A DNA stretch of 54,418 nt from an uncultured Saprospiraceae bacterium (GTDB lineage Bacteria > Bacteroidota > Bacteroidia > Chitinophagales > Saprospiraceae), in assembly GCA_938022935.1 (NCBI GenBank), contig CALIHL010000041.1:1-54418 (forward strand), written 5' to 3'. The position numbers and the translations under genes were made by a program. The notes beneath the pieces are model-generated. The model was not told the origin of the DNA, ran no database searches, and was given only the letters and a program-made list of their open reading frames with translations. Positions 6,647 through 16,191 of the stretch are shown here, one piece after another; position 1 is the first letter of the stretch; every line of letters starts with the position of its first letter.

Positions 6647-9553
6647 TTAAACTGTTTCTTCAGTTTCTTGATAAGATTCTATAGGTGCACATGTACAGAT
6701 CAAGTTGCGATCGCCATGAGCATTATCTATACGACCTACACTTGGCCAGAACTTGTTGGCTTTTACATATGGCAATGGGAACACTGCTTTTGCCCTTGAG
6801 TATGGGGCATCCCATTCATCTGCTGTTGCTACACCAAATGTATGAGGTGCGTTAACCAGGACATTGTCAGTCTCTGAAGCTTTACCTTCTAACACTTCGT
6901 CGATCTCCTTTTTGATCTCGATCATGGCATCACAGAATCGATCCATCTCTTCTTTAGTCTCACTCTCTGTGGGTTCTATCATCATCGTGCCTGCAACTGG
7001 AAATGATACAGTCGGCGCATGAAAACCATAATCCATCAACCGCTTCGCCATATCAGCTACTTCGATGCCTGATTTTTTATAATCTCTACAATCGATAATC
7101 ATCTCATGCGCGCATCTTCCTTTGTCATTAGTGTATAAGACTTTATAGTGCTTTTCTAATCGTGCTTTGATATAGTTAGCATTGAGAATCGCAGTTTGTG
7201 TAGCTTTCTTAAGTCCATCTGCGCCCATCATTGCTATGTAAGCATATGATATCGCCAAGATACTTGCACTGCCAAATGGCGCCGATGAAATCGCCGTTAT
7301 CGCTCTATCTCCACCGCACTTGACGTGTGGGTTGCCTGGTAAGAATGGGCTTAAGTGCGATGCGACACCAATCGGCCCAACACCAGGTCCACCTCCTCCG
7401 TGAGGGATACAGAACGTCTTGTGCAGATTCAAATGACAAACATCTGCTCCGATCATTGCAGGACTGGTAAGTCCAACTTGAGCATTCATATTAGCTCCGT
7501 CCATGTATACCTGTCCACCATATTGGTGTATAGTATCACAGATCTCCTTGATCTCTTCTTCAAATACCCCATGCGTAGAAGGGTAGGTTACCATCAGGGC
7601 AGACAGGTTGTCTTTATGTAGCTCTGCTTTATCTTTTAAGTCTTGGACATCTATATTGCCCTTATCATCACAACCTACAATAACGACTTTCATACCTGCC
7701 ATCACCGCACTCGCTGGGTTGGTTCCATGTGCTGATGATGGTATTAATGTTATGTTACGATGGTGCTCACCTCTATCCTCGTGGTATGCTTTGATGACCA
7801 TGAGGCCAGCATATTCGCCTTGAGCGCCACTATTAGGTTGGAGAGACATCCCGTCAAATCCCGTAATCTCACACAACCAAGCACTTAGCTCTTCGATCAT
7901 CCGAGTATATCCTTCCGCCTGTGCGACTGGCACAAAAGGATGGATCTGACCCATCTCTGGCCATGTAACTGGTATCATCTCCGTTGTCGCATTGAGCTTC
8001 ATCGTACATGAACCCAATGAGATCATTGAGTGTGCGAGCGAAAGATCTTTGTTTTCTAGTTTCTTGATATAGCGTAGCATCTCATGCTCCGAGTGATGCT
8101 TGCTGTAGACTTCATGTTGCAAGTAAGTTGACGTTCTAACCAACTCTTGTGGCCAGTTGAGTTCTACTTGGATATCTGCTTCGTGTAACCAAGCTAAGTC
8201 GATAACACCTGAACCACCATGTATAGCAAAGATCCTGATGATGTCTTCGAGTTCTTCCGTAGTTGTCGTCTCATCGAGTGAGATACCTACATGTTGGTTG
8301 TCAGCGAAGTATCTAAAGTTCATGTTCTTAGACTCCGCTATCATCTTGAACTTGTCGATGTTATCTACTTGTACTTTTAAAGTGTCGAAGTAGTAAGTGT
8401 TGACTTGTTCAAAGCCCAATTTTTTCAATTGTCGATCGAGCATGGTCGTATAACCAGTGATTCGCTCGGCTATCCTCTTAAGCCCTTTTGGACCATGATA
8501 TACTGAGTACATACCTGCCATGACTGCTAAGAGCACTTGAGCTGTGCAGATATTGGAAGTAGCTTTTTCTCTTCTGATGTGTTGCTCACGGGTCTGTAGT
8601 GCCATGCGATATGCAGGATCACCATGGGCATCTATTGATCTTCCGATGATACGACCTGGGATCTGTCTTTTGAACTTTTCTGTCGTTGCAAAATACGCAG
8701 CATGTGGTCCTCCATAACCCATGGGTATACCAAACCTCTGTGTTGTACCGATAACAGCGTCAGCCCCCATTTCCCCTGGAGGAGTTAGCAATGTTAGGCT
8801 AAGCAAGTCAGCCCCGACCGCCACGAGTACATCATTTTCTTTTGCTTTGTTGATCACTGACTTGATATCTATGATCGCTCCATCGTTGTTAGGATACTGG
8901 ACATATATACCGAAGAGTGATTCATCTGAAAAGTCCAGCTCTTCAAGTGATCCAATCTGTAGATCGATGCCCACAGATAGAGCTCTTGTCTTGATCACAT
9001 CAAGGGTCTGAGGAAACACATTCTTATCTACAAAGAATCGTTCTGCTTTTTTCTTTGTTCTTGGTCTTTTGCCATATAACAAGGATATGGCCTCTGCGGC
9101 TGCTGTGCCTTCATCGAGAAGCGAAGCATTAGCTACTTCCATGCCCGTGAGCTCGATCACCATCGTTTGATAGTTGATCAATGCTTCGAGTCTTCCTTGA
9201 GCGATCTCCGCTTGATAAGGTGTATAGGCTGTGTACCACCCCGGATTTTCTAAGATATTTCTAAGGATTACGGTTGGGGTCAACGTCCCGTAGTACCCTG
9301 TGCCAATGTAATTCTTAGATATTTTGTTCTGAGACATTTGCGCCTTGAAGCTTGTCAAGAACTCATATTCTCCTTTAGCTGCAGGTAGATTAAGATCCTT
9401 TGATAGTCTTATAGATCTTGGTATGGTTTGATCTATCAGTTCATCAAGTGATGCTACGCCGATCGCTTCAAGCATGGCGTTTATCTGGTTCTCATCAGGA
9501 CTAACATGTCTTTCGACAAATGCGCGCTCACGCTGTGGTATACTTATGTTCAT
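6647..9553 (-). CDS. gcvP: Glycine dehydrogenase (decarboxylating), P protein
   Basis: The PLP enzyme of the glycine cleavage system: it decarboxylates glycine and transfers the aminomethyl group to the H-protein lipoyl arm. At 968 residues it is the fused single-chain form (N- and C-terminal aminotransferase-like halves). The PLP lysine lies in [17 protein letters not shown] around residue 720, and [18 protein letters not shown] is the conserved cofactor-pocket stretch. It is transcribed ahead of gcvT. The pathway supplies one-carbon units and links to SerA and threonine aldolase elsewhere in the window. Confidence 0.98.
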   Translation of the reverse strand: MNISIPQRERAFVERHVSPDENQINAMLEAIGVASLDELIDQTIPRSIRLSKDLNLPAAKGEYEFLTSFKAQMSQNKISKNYIGTGYYGTLTPTVILRNILENPGWYTAYTPYQAEIAQGRLEALINYQTMVIELTGMEVANASLLDEGTAAAEAISLLYGKRPRTKKKAERFFVDKNVFPQTLDVIKTRALSVGIDLQIGSLEELDFSDESLFGIYVQYPNNDGAIIDIKSVINKAKENDVLVAVGADLLSLTLLTPPGEMGADAVIGTTQRFGIPMGYGGPHAAYFATTEKFKRQIPGRIIGRSIDAHGDPAYRMALQTREQHIRREKATSNICTAQVLLAVMAGMYSVYHGPKGLKRIAERITGYTTMLDRQLKKLGFEQVNTYYFDTLKVQVDNIDKFKMIAESKNMNFRYFADNQHVGISLDETTTTEELEDIIRIFAIHGGSGVIDLAWLHEADIQVELNWPQELVRTSTYLQHEVYSKHHSEHEMLRYIKKLENKDLSLAHSMISLGSCTMKLNATTEMIPVTWPEMGQIHPFVPVAQAEGYTRMIEELSAWLCEITGFDGMSLQPNSGAQGEYAGLMVIKAYHEDRGEHHRNITLIPSSAHGTNPASAVMAGMKVVIVGCDDKGNIDVQDLKDKAELHKDNLSALMVTYPSTHGVFEEEIKEICDTIHQYGGQVYMDGANMNAQVGLTSPAMIGADVCHLNLHKTFCIPHGGGGPGVGPIGVASHLSPFLPGNPHVKCGGDRAITAISSAPFGSASILAISYAYIAMMGADGLKKATQTAILNANYIKARLEKHYKVLYTNDKGRCAHEMIIDCRDYKKSGIEVADMAKRLMDYGFHAPTVSFPVAGTMMIEPTESETKEEMDRFCDAMIEIKKEIDEVLEGKASETDNVLVNAPHTFGVATADEWDAPYSRAKAVFPLPYVKANKFWPSVGRIDNAHGDRNLICTCAPIESYQETEETV

Positions 9554-9573
9554 ATCGGGCTGGTCTAAGGCTG

Positions 9574-9604
9574 CAAATATTACAATTAAAACAATATTAC
9601 AAAA
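9574..9604 (-). promoter_or_regulatory. Probable gcvPT promoter
   Basis: On the minus strand TTTTG (9604-9600) and TAATATTTG (9582-9574) are 17 bases apart, close to the Bacteroidota -33/-7 pattern although the -7 box carries one extra base. The gcvP ATG follows about 20 bases downstream. The position supports the call more than the motif does. Confidence 0.4.
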
Positions 9605-9651
9605 CTCAATATATCAATAGTTTTACTCATATATGTGCAGTTATTAACATT

Positions 9652-9667
9652 TGTTAGCATGCTAACA
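9652..9667. promoter_or_regulatory. 16-base perfect palindrome upstream of gcvP
   Basis: TGTTAGCATGCTAACA is a perfect dyad about 100 bases upstream of the gcvP start, in the 191-base gap after the TonB receptor gene. It has no following U-run, so it is better explained as a regulator binding site than as a terminator. Whether a regulator of glycine metabolism or of the receptor uses it is unknown. Confidence 0.4.
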
Positions 9668-9744
9668 GTATAGCCACTTAAGTGTTGGAGCTACTGAGTA
9701 TTATTTGCTTTGATTACGACCTGTAACAGGACTTCGGGTATACT

Positions 9745-11571
9745 TTAATGCAAGCGATATCTAAGCCCAACCATCATCCATCTACCAGGCATTGGCACAA
9801 GGTTAGTTTCTCTATATGCAGTGTCGAGAAGATTGCTTGCTTTGACATAAAAAGCCCAATCATTGATGTTATACTGCACATTAGCATCCAGCAAACTGTA
9901 ATCCTCCAATGAGGCGCGATCATTGTACTTAAACAAGAGACTGCCACTGAGATGATTAGATACTCTGAATCTTGGGTGGATGATCAGCTGATGCTTTAGG
10001 TTCTCAAGCGCATTTCTCGAAAGAGCAACATCGCTATCACCCAAAGAAGCATTGAGATATAAGTAGTTGATTTTTAGTGTCTGTAAGAATGATGAACTTT
10101 TTTCTCTTGAAAGGTTAAATGTTGCGCTCAGGTCTAACCCATTGTAAATTGCAGAACCGAAGTTGTCCGGCATCCACTTGTCGTCAGGATTGAGTTTGAA
10201 CCAGTCTATCAGATCACTGGCATCTCGTCTAAAGTAACTTAGCTGGTAAATCGCAGTGCGTGATTTGTGAGAAGCTCCTAACTCAAATGTAAAAGCTGAC
10301 TCTGTCTGCAAGTCAGGGTTTCCTAAGTTGCCACGATCTTCGTAATAAAGGTCTGTAAAGCTCGGTATCCGAGATGTACGTCCAAGGTTTGTGTACAGCT
10401 TCCAATTGTTGTCAAGCCTATATCCGATGTCTAAGCCAGGGAAGAGTTGAGTACCAAAGTCTGATATCCTGAGTAGATAGATGCCTGGCGTGATGTCCAG
10501 TTGTTCATCCAATAGTAAGAATCTGTTTTCAAGATGGAGACCTATCTGGCCTCGCTCTCTTTGTCCAAGATTATTGGATGTTAGATCTATGGAGTTGTAT
10601 TCTGCTCCTATACCTAATATCCCAAGGCCGTGAGTTTTAGAAAGATGTAGTTCTCCTGTTACCACATGGCTTGTATGGAAGTTTTGAAAGAACTCAGGAT
10701 CTTGTCTTCTGAACTGCCAGTTGTCAGTGTTCCGTCGCCAGTTAAGTCTTGGGCTAATCTTCCAAGAACCCGCTCTTGCTTCATAAGAAGCACTGATGAT
10801 GCTGGTCCTCGTCTCTTCATACTGATCAGTGAATGTTTCATTTCCATAAAAGCCGTTAGCGCCAAAGTCCCTCGCTGTGTAGCCACCGAAAAGATTAAGC
10901 TTGTTTCGGCCTATGTCTACTTGGCCTTGGTAGAAGAGATTGGTGATGTTGTAATCAGTGTTGCTCCTATACCCATCAGAATGATTGCGACTAAGAGATA
11001 TCTTTTGCTTCAGCTGATTAACTGGAAGATTGATTGAGGTAAATGCGTTCAGAAGTCCGTTCTCTCCATAGTCTAAGCCGGCAGAAAGGGCAAAGTCTTC
11101 TTTAACCTTTGTGATGATGTTGATCGCTCCCGCAAATGCGTTTTGCCCAAAGATTCTTGCGCCTGGCCCTTTAAGCACTTCTATTCTCTCGATATCTTCA
11201 AGCGTAATAGGGAGATTCATCAGATGGTGACCCGTCTGAGGATCTAACATCTTAACGCCATTGATCAGTACCAAGGCTTGCTCGAAAGTGCCTCCTCGGA
11301 TGCTTAGATCGGCCTGGACCCCATGTATACCTCTTTGTCGGATATCGACGCCTCCGACTAGCTGTAGCACCTCATTGATATTGTTAGCATTGAGCGCTTG
11401 GATTTGTTGCTTGGTAAGCACCTCTATGTTCCTTGATACGTCATTGAAAGGTATGGATAACCGGTTTTCGGCGATCGTAACTTCTTGAATATCAAAAGAT
11501 AGAGTGTCAGAAGATTGCGCCATCACACAGATTGACCATGCGATGAGAAACAGTGAAAAACAAATTCTCAT
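9745..11571 (-). CDS. TonB-dependent outer-membrane receptor, BtuB-like size
   Basis: A 608-residue outer-membrane protein with a signal peptide (about 1-18, ending VMAQ). A plug domain (about 45-160) has the run NINEVLQLVGGVDIRQRG and the typical IEVLKGPGARIFGQNAFAGA, followed by a 22-strand-type barrel. TonB receptors import siderophores, cobalamin, nickel or glycans with energy from TonB-ExbBD. Its short length and lack of a carboxypeptidase-like N-terminal domain or SusD partner favour a BtuB/siderophore-like receptor over a SusC. No riboswitch is visible in the 97-base divergent gap upstream, so the ligand is not assigned. Confidence 0.92.
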   Translation of the reverse strand: MRICFSLFLIAWSICVMAQSSDTLSFDIQEVTIAENRLSIPFNDVSRNIEVLTKQQIQALNANNINEVLQLVGGVDIRQRGIHGVQADLSIRGGTFEQALVLINGVKMLDPQTGHHLMNLPITLEDIERIEVLKGPGARIFGQNAFAGAINIITKVKEDFALSAGLDYGENGLLNAFTSINLPVNQLKQKISLSRNHSDGYRSNTDYNITNLFYQGQVDIGRNKLNLFGGYTARDFGANGFYGNETFTDQYEETRTSIISASYEARAGSWKISPRLNWRRNTDNWQFRRQDPEFFQNFHTSHVVTGELHLSKTHGLGILGIGAEYNSIDLTSNNLGQRERGQIGLHLENRFLLLDEQLDITPGIYLLRISDFGTQLFPGLDIGYRLDNNWKLYTNLGRTSRIPSFTDLYYEDRGNLGNPDLQTESAFTFELGASHKSRTAIYQLSYFRRDASDLIDWFKLNPDDKWMPDNFGSAIYNGLDLSATFNLSREKSSSFLQTLKINYLYLNASLGDSDVALSRNALENLKHQLIIHPRFRVSNHLSGSLLFKYNDRASLEDYSLLDANVQYNINDWAFYVKASNLLDTAYRETNLVPMPGRWMMVGLRYRLH

Positions 11572-11668
11572 TTATTACCTTTTTATAAATCAGCCGCGAA
11601 AGTATACCAACTCTCATTAATTCCTAATTTATTAACCCTTTTGATTAATTTGACTCCTCAATCACCTT

Positions 11669-12370
11669 ATGAGCATGAATCAACTATTTAAGAATCGGCC
11701 GCTGATCAAAACTGGGATACTCGGATTTTTGCTATTACCTCTGGTCATTGCTATCAATTCTTTTAGTCCTGCTAAGGACAAAATACCAGAAGGGTATAGC
11801 AGCTCTATACTTGCTTTTGAGTTTGCCTCCAATGAAGCAGAAGTTAAAGAGGTATTGGATCCACTGACCTACGATGAACTTAAAGATATTGACAAATTGA
11901 ACTATGTTGACTTTGGTTTTATGGCGATGTATGGACTTTTCCTTTTTCTATTTATGTCCCGTCTTAAAGACATCACTGGGGTTGAGATATTAGAAAAGGC
12001 AAAATGGTTTGCGCCACTTATTGTCATTGCAGATATGCTTGAGAATTTACAATTACTAAAGTTGACAAAAGGTTACAAGCTTATGCCTGATCTCTCCGCC
12101 ACGATCATGCAGCTGTTTGCATTTACTTGGACAAAGTGGTTGTTACTAGGCGTAGCTTTCGCTATAATCGGAGCGAGCATGTGGAAGATGAAGCTGAGTA
12201 AGTACTTGGGTTATGTCTTGGTACTACCTCTTGTGATTGGTTGTGTTGCATTTATAACAGAAGATAGAGCAATTGAAGATAGTTTTGGAGCGTCGATCTT
12301 TATAAGTTTCTTCTTGATTTTTATTTATTGTTTTGTTTATAAGGAAGGCGGAAAAGTATCAACGCCTTAG
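11669..12370 (+). CDS. Multi-pass membrane protein of unknown function
   Basis: A 233-residue protein with about six hydrophobic segments (roughly 15-32, 80-98, 111-127, 145-165, 176-194, 204-225) and a polar loop at 38-75. I recognise no named family or catalytic motif. It is divergent from the TonB receptor gene and 26 bases ahead of the nitroreductase, so it could be co-transcribed with that gene. Confidence 0.75.
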   Translation: MSMNQLFKNRPLIKTGILGFLLLPLVIAINSFSPAKDKIPEGYSSSILAFEFASNEAEVKEVLDPLTYDELKDIDKLNYVDFGFMAMYGLFLFLFMSRLKDITGVEILEKAKWFAPLIVIADMLENLQLLKLTKGYKLMPDLSATIMQLFAFTWTKWLLLGVAFAIIGASMWKMKLSKYLGYVLVLPLVIGCVAFITEDRAIEDSFGASIFISFFLIFIYCFVYKEGGKVSTP

Positions 12371-12396
12371 TTGATGCGTTAAATTATTTAAAGAGA

Positions 12397-12972
12397 ATGA
12401 AACAAATAGAAATAGTAAACAAAGTAATACGCTCCAGAAGGTCGATCTTCCCACCGATGTATACAGGGGAGGTAGTTGATGACGATGTGATCTGGGAGAT
12501 TTTAGAAAATGCTAATTGGGCCCCAACCCATAAAATGACGGAGCCGTGGAGGTTCATTGTTATACCACAAGCTAAGATACCATCACTATGTGAGTTCGGT
12601 GCAACGTGGTATCAGAAGTATACGCCTGAGGAGAAGTTCTCTGATATGAAACTCAAGAAAATTAGAACCAAACCTTTGAAAGCAAGTCATATCGTGGCTA
12701 TTTGCATGATGAGAGATCCTGATAAGCGTGTGCCATTATGGGAAGAAGAATCAGCAGTGGCTTGTGCAGTTCAAAATATGGCGCTTACAGTAACAGCTTT
12801 GGGCTTGGGTGGCTATTGGAGCACACCTGGGTATTCACTTGTAGCTGATGAGTTTTTACAATTAGAAAAAAAGGAAAAGTGCCTTGGCTTATTTTATATT
12901 GGCGTGCCAAGAGAGGGCCTTGCACTTAAAGGAAAACGTGGGGATATAAAGCTGAAGACGAGATGGCTATAA
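12397..12972 (+). CDS. Nitroreductase family flavoprotein
   Basis: A 191-residue FMN-dependent NAD(P)H oxidoreductase. The N-terminal RSRRS (residues 12-16) binds FMN phosphate, NWAPTHKMTEPWRFIVI is the conserved flavin and active-site stretch, and GLGGYWSTPGY near 145 completes the pocket. The closest layout is the small YdjA-like branch. Such enzymes reduce nitro compounds, quinones or enones in the cytoplasm. The physiological substrate is unknown. The next gene begins ten bases before its stop codon, so the two are translationally linked. Confidence 0.9.
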   Translation: MKQIEIVNKVIRSRRSIFPPMYTGEVVDDDVIWEILENANWAPTHKMTEPWRFIVIPQAKIPSLCEFGATWYQKYTPEEKFSDMKLKKIRTKPLKASHIVAICMMRDPDKRVPLWEEESAVACAVQNMALTVTALGLGGYWSTPGYSLVADEFLQLEKKEKCLGLFYIGVPREGLALKGKRGDIKLKTRWL

Positions 12973-13784
12973 CACCTCAGAAAGTATCAGTGATAGGCTG
13001 TGGCTGGCTCGGTCTTCCATTAGCAGTTGAGCTGATTAATAAGAAGTACTTGGTCAAGGGGAGTACGACAAGGGTTGAGAAGCTTGGGCAATTGAAAGAA
13101 GCCTCTATACAGCCTTATCACCTTAAGCTATCTGAAGAACTACATATTGATGATGAAAGCTTGTTCGACTGTGACGTGGCTGTCATTAATATACCACCAG
13201 GGCGTGGCGATGATTCTGTTATCGCTTCCTATCGTTGCAAATTGTCCCTCTTAATCGATACACTTAAAGCGAAGGAAGTTGGAAAAATGATTTTCATCAG
13301 CTCAACTGGAGTTTATCAAAACAACTACAAAGAAGTAGATGAATCTGTAGTTTGTAGGCCTGAGAAATCATCGGGTCAAGCTGTCTTGGCAGTTGAGAAG
13401 ATTGTACAACAATCTGGTATTCCCTACACGATACTTAGGATGGCAGGATTGGTCGGTGGTAGTCGACAACCAGGCAACTGGTTCAAAGGAAAGAAGAATG
13501 TGCCCGGCGGAGACACGCCTGTCAATATGGTACATCAAGAAGATTGTATCCGTTCTATCATTCAAGTTATAGAGTCATCAAAGCATGAGGATGACATCTA
13601 CAATATCTGCGCAGACGATCATCCTATCAAAAAAGACTTCTATGCTCATCAATCTAAAGCAATTGGTGTTCAATCTCCTTCATTCTTACCGGGTGTGTTG
13701 CCTCATAAGATTGTGAGTAATCAAAAGTTCAAAGACAACTTCAGCTACACTTATAGCTATCCAAACCCTAACTTTTTCGAATAA
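12963..13784 (+). CDS. NAD(P)-dependent SDR-like epimerase/dehydratase (YeeZ-like)
   Basis: A 273-residue protein with an N-terminal Rossmann motif VSVIGCGWLGLP (GxGxxG). Next come an ISSTGVYQN stretch typical of atypical extended SDRs and a later IRMAGLVGGSRQPGNW-like segment (residues about 158-175). It resembles YeeZ-type NAD-dependent epimerase/dehydratases, whose substrates are mostly unknown. It overlaps the nitroreductase gene by ten bases, suggesting a shared redox or detoxification role. Confidence 0.85.
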   Translation: MAITPQKVSVIGCGWLGLPLAVELINKKYLVKGSTTRVEKLGQLKEASIQPYHLKLSEELHIDDESLFDCDVAVINIPPGRGDDSVIASYRCKLSLLIDTLKAKEVGKMIFISSTGVYQNNYKEVDESVVCRPEKSSGQAVLAVEKIVQQSGIPYTILRMAGLVGGSRQPGNWFKGKKNVPGGDTPVNMVHQEDCIRSIIQVIESSKHEDDIYNICADDHPIKKDFYAHQSKAIGVQSPSFLPGVLPHKIVSNQKFKDNFSYTYSYPNPNFFE

Positions 13785-13797
13785 TTATTACAAATAT

Positions 13798-13829
13798 TTT
13801 GCGTAACCAAATAGTTACACATAAATTTG
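13798..13829 (+). promoter_or_regulatory. Promoter of the AHSA1-ArsR operon
   Basis: TTTG at 13798-13801 and the -7 box TAAATTTG at 13822-13829 are exactly 20 bases apart, a close match to the Bacteroidota housekeeping promoter. The two GTAAC/GTTAC dyads occupy the spacer and the region just after the -7 box, so a bound repressor would block polymerase. Confidence 0.65.
13803..13818. promoter_or_regulatory. Operator dyad O1, probable ArsR-family site
   Basis: GTAAC-CAAATA-GTTAC, a perfect five-base inverted repeat with a six-base centre, lies between the -33 and -7 elements of the promoter. It shares both arms and spacing with the second dyad 26 bases downstream. Confidence 0.65.
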
Positions 13830-13844
13830 TAACCGGACAGTTAC
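13829..13844. promoter_or_regulatory. Operator dyad O2, probable ArsR-family site
   Basis: GTAAC-CGGACA-GTTAC has the same arms and six-base centre as O1. It begins on the last base of the -7 box and covers the expected transcription start, nine bases before the AHSA1 start codon at 13853. Confidence 0.65.
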
Positions 13845-13852
13845 TAAATGTC

Positions 13853-14284
13853 ATGCAGAACAACAGCAAGCCACAGATCCACATCAAGAGAAAATATAAA
13901 CACGCCATAGATAAAGTCTGGAGCGCCCTTACCACCAAAGAAGCTCTGTCTTCTTGGTTGATGGAAACTGATGACTTTGAGTTGGCCTTGGGATCAGAAT
14001 TTAACTTGAAGACTACACCAAGAGGTAAGTTTGATGGTGTTCTTCGATGCTCAATACTCAAAATAGAAGAACCTACGGCCATATCTTATAGCTGGCAATC
14101 TAAGGGAATGACAACACCTACCATAGTCACTTGGGAGTTAAAGGACATCGGTAATGAAGAGACTCTCTTGACGCTGTCACATGATGGGTTTGTAGGGTTT
14201 GATGGTTGGATGACGAAGACAATGTTGTCCTTTGGTTGGAAGAAGTTACTAAAGAAGAAATTAGAAAAACACTTATCACTATGA
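13853..14284 (+). CDS. SRPBCC / AHSA1-domain protein
   Basis: A 143-residue START-like (SRPBCC) protein. It begins KPQIHIKRKYKHAIDKVWSALTTKEAL and ends with the TLSHDGFVGFDGW-type helix of the AHSA1 (CalC-like) branch. These cytosolic proteins bind hydrophobic ligands in a helix-grip cavity and are often paired with an ArsR regulator, as here. I start at the ATG at 13853, because the longer frame from 13799 would run through the promoter and both operators. The ArsR gene overlaps its stop by four bases (ATGA). Confidence 0.85.
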   Translation: MQNNSKPQIHIKRKYKHAIDKVWSALTTKEALSSWLMETDDFELALGSEFNLKTTPRGKFDGVLRCSILKIEEPTAISYSWQSKGMTTPTIVTWELKDIGNEETLLTLSHDGFVGFDGWMTKTMLSFGWKKLLKKKLEKHLSL

Positions 14285-14592
14285 GAAGAGATCCTTGGCA
14301 AGCACTTGCAGATCCAACCAGGCGAAAGATCATAGAGACCCTTTCAGAACAACCAATGACGATCAATGAGATCGCCGAACGCTTTACTATCAGTCGCCCT
14401 GCAATCTCGAAGCAAGTGAAAATATTGGAAGAGTCTCAACTACTTTTCATTCAACAGAATGGCAGGGAAAGAAGATGCTCTCTTTCATTGGCAGGACTTG
14501 AAGAGGTGCATCAATGGATCCAACAATATGAGTCCTTCTGGTTGAACAAATTGGATCGCTTAGACGATTATCTCTCCAAGCCTGAACTGTAA
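14281..14592 (+). CDS. ArsR-family winged-helix repressor
   Basis: A 103-residue regulator opening WQALADPTRRKIIETL and carrying the recognition helix FTISRPAISKQVKILEE (about 40-56), typical of the ArsR subgroup paired with SRPBCC proteins. No metal-binding ELCVCDL-type cysteine motif is seen, so it probably senses something other than a metal. I use the ATG at 14281, which overlaps the AHSA1 stop, since upstream codons belong to the other frame's gene. It is the likely ligand of the two dyads at 13803-13844, closing a negative feedback loop. Confidence 0.9.
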   Translation: MRRDPWQALADPTRRKIIETLSEQPMTINEIAERFTISRPAISKQVKILEESQLLFIQQNGRERRCSLSLAGLEEVHQWIQQYESFWLNKLDRLDDYLSKPEL

Positions 14593-15039
14593 TTAGCTTA
14601 TATATTCCATGGCAGTACTCTTCTTTGAGTAATACAATAGAAAACCGGCGAATAGTGTAATAACTAAAGGCATAATCAAAGCAGTTGCTCCGAGCTTTTC
14701 AAGAGTATCAGTTGAAATCAAGAAGTATACTTGTTGGATGATCACAGCAATGAGACTGATCAAAAACAAGGTCTTAGCCCAAGATTTGCGCATCAAAAGT
14801 CCGATACTTCCCAGCGTCCCCGTTATCACTGCTATAGCAAATATGACATATGTCCATGCTGGAGTCTGGTCATAAAGACCTCTCATAGCTTCAGGTAGAA
14901 TATCCCTTGAAGCTGGATTTTTCCAAAAGTTGTACTCTGTGAACCACTGAAAGCAGCCCATAAGGTTCCAGAGTAGTCCGATACCTGATATTATCCAGAA
15001 AGCCACTGGTGGCTTTGATGGATTGTATTCATAACTCAT
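14593..15039 (-). CDS. Four-helix membrane protein of unknown function
   Basis: A 148-residue protein with four hydrophobic segments (about 13-30, 60-82, 89-108, 115-138) and polar ends. It is the size and shape of small DoxX-like or unnamed Bacteroidota membrane proteins, but no diagnostic motif is visible. Its stop codon abuts that of the ArsR gene, with no bases between the convergent pair. Confidence 0.75.
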   Translation of the reverse strand: MSYEYNPSKPPVAFWIISGIGLLWNLMGCFQWFTEYNFWKNPASRDILPEAMRGLYDQTPAWTYVIFAIAVITGTLGSIGLLMRKSWAKTLFLISLIAVIIQQVYFLISTDTLEKLGATALIMPLVITLFAGFLLYYSKKSTAMEYIS

Positions 15040-15240
15040 TGTGATAGTTGTTAGTTTCTTGTACTATAATAGTTAAAAATGTCTTCTTTGGGCACTTATT
15101 GAGCTTAGAGTATTTACGAAAGTGAGAAGAAGGCTATCCGTACAATCGTCGATAACTATGGGATACTTGTCTTTATCCAAGCTGATTGTACCAAGGAAGT
15201 TTTATTTTGCGAACATTAAAGGATTTAAACAACAGTTGAT

Positions 15241-16029
15241 ATGACTGGTAAGTATAAAATGACAGGCTGTGCGAGATTTCTCATCTTTTTGGTGATTCTT
15301 GCGCCGATAGCATATTTTGGATCTAAGTACCTAAGAGATTCTGGGACTTGGGATAAGATCAAGGATAAGGTTGAGAACACGGATAGTAACTCAGTAGAGC
15401 GTACGATGGAGGAAAAAAGGGATCGTATAGAGATCCCAGAAGGTAACATTGATAACGATCAGTTTGACCGCTTGAGACAAGCATATGAAGAACAAGAGCT
15501 CATCCTTGCGAAGCAAGATCAAACGATAAAAGACCTTAAAGCGGAGAACGATGCGCTAAGGAGAAGGGTTAATGGCAGCACAACAACTGCACAAGTACCG
15601 CAGTCGCCAGCACCAGCTCCGACAAGAGATACTCGATCTACGACCAACACAGGTTCTACCAGAACTGGAGGCGCATCTGGAGTGCCGTCCCTTGATGATT
15701 TGCTCGATGAAGCGGATCGTAACCTTGGCACCTCTTCAGATCGCACTAACACCAACACTTCGAGTGCCACTAAAGAATCATTGGCCACTTGGTCTTTTGT
15801 GTTTAACAATACACGTGGCGAGATAGAGTTCTATCGCCAAGGGCAGAAAGTGATGGCGAGGACATCTTATCAAGGCAGCAATAGGGTAGATATCAGTGAG
15901 TTAACACAACGAGGAGAAAGACTGCTTGTCAATGGTAGTCGTACTGGAGAATACTATGTGATCCGACAGGATGGCAACCTTGATGCCTATGACGAGAATG
16001 GTTATCAAGTAACTTGTAGAAGAAATTAG
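15241..16029 (+). CDS. Bitopic coiled-coil envelope protein of unknown function
   Basis: A 262-residue protein. A membrane anchor spans about 10-27. A charged segment with a predicted coiled coil follows (about 75-108, EEQELILAKQDQTIKDLKAE). Next comes a low-complexity Ser/Thr/Pro linker (about 115-178), and a beta-rich C-terminal domain (about 180-262) ends with a single cysteine in QVTCRRN. The layout suggests an inner-membrane-anchored periplasmic protein. I recognise no family. Start could also be the Met at codon 7. It stands alone, 162 bases before serA. Confidence 0.7.
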   Translation: MTGKYKMTGCARFLIFLVILAPIAYFGSKYLRDSGTWDKIKDKVENTDSNSVERTMEEKRDRIEIPEGNIDNDQFDRLRQAYEEQELILAKQDQTIKDLKAENDALRRRVNGSTTTAQVPQSPAPAPTRDTRSTTNTGSTRTGGASGVPSLDDLLDEADRNLGTSSDRTNTNTSSATKESLATWSFVFNNTRGEIEFYRQGQKVMARTSYQGSNRVDISELTQRGERLLVNGSRTGEYYVIRQDGNLDAYDENGYQVTCRRN

Positions 16030-16191
16030 AAACAGCCATAGCAAATTATAGATGCCAGGATCGCTTCTTTACAGTTATTTATGCTGAGAAGAGATCATAA
16101 TATTGGCCCTTTTATCTATAGTAGATATAAAGCTTTTAGCAGCATAAAAAAGATTATATCTTCGCCCTCTCATCAGAAAAACGGTAAAGAA

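Noticed and set aside
9554-9744. Glycine riboswitch upstream of gcvP
   Set aside because: The region is AT-rich and I see none of the conserved paired glycine-aptamer elements. Only a short palindrome and a weak promoter are visible.
13799-13852. Longer start for the AHSA1 protein
   Set aside because: These codons would run through the -7 box and both operators, and family similarity begins after the ATG at 13853.
14206-14280. Longer start for the ArsR regulator
   Set aside because: The extra 25 codons lie in another frame of the AHSA1 gene and carry no ArsR similarity, while the ATG at 14281 gives the usual ATGA overlap.
15519-15826. Overlapping open frames on both strands inside the coiled-coil protein gene
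   Set aside because: They are shadows of the low-complexity Ser/Thr/Pro-rich linker; no signal, no conserved residues and no promoter.
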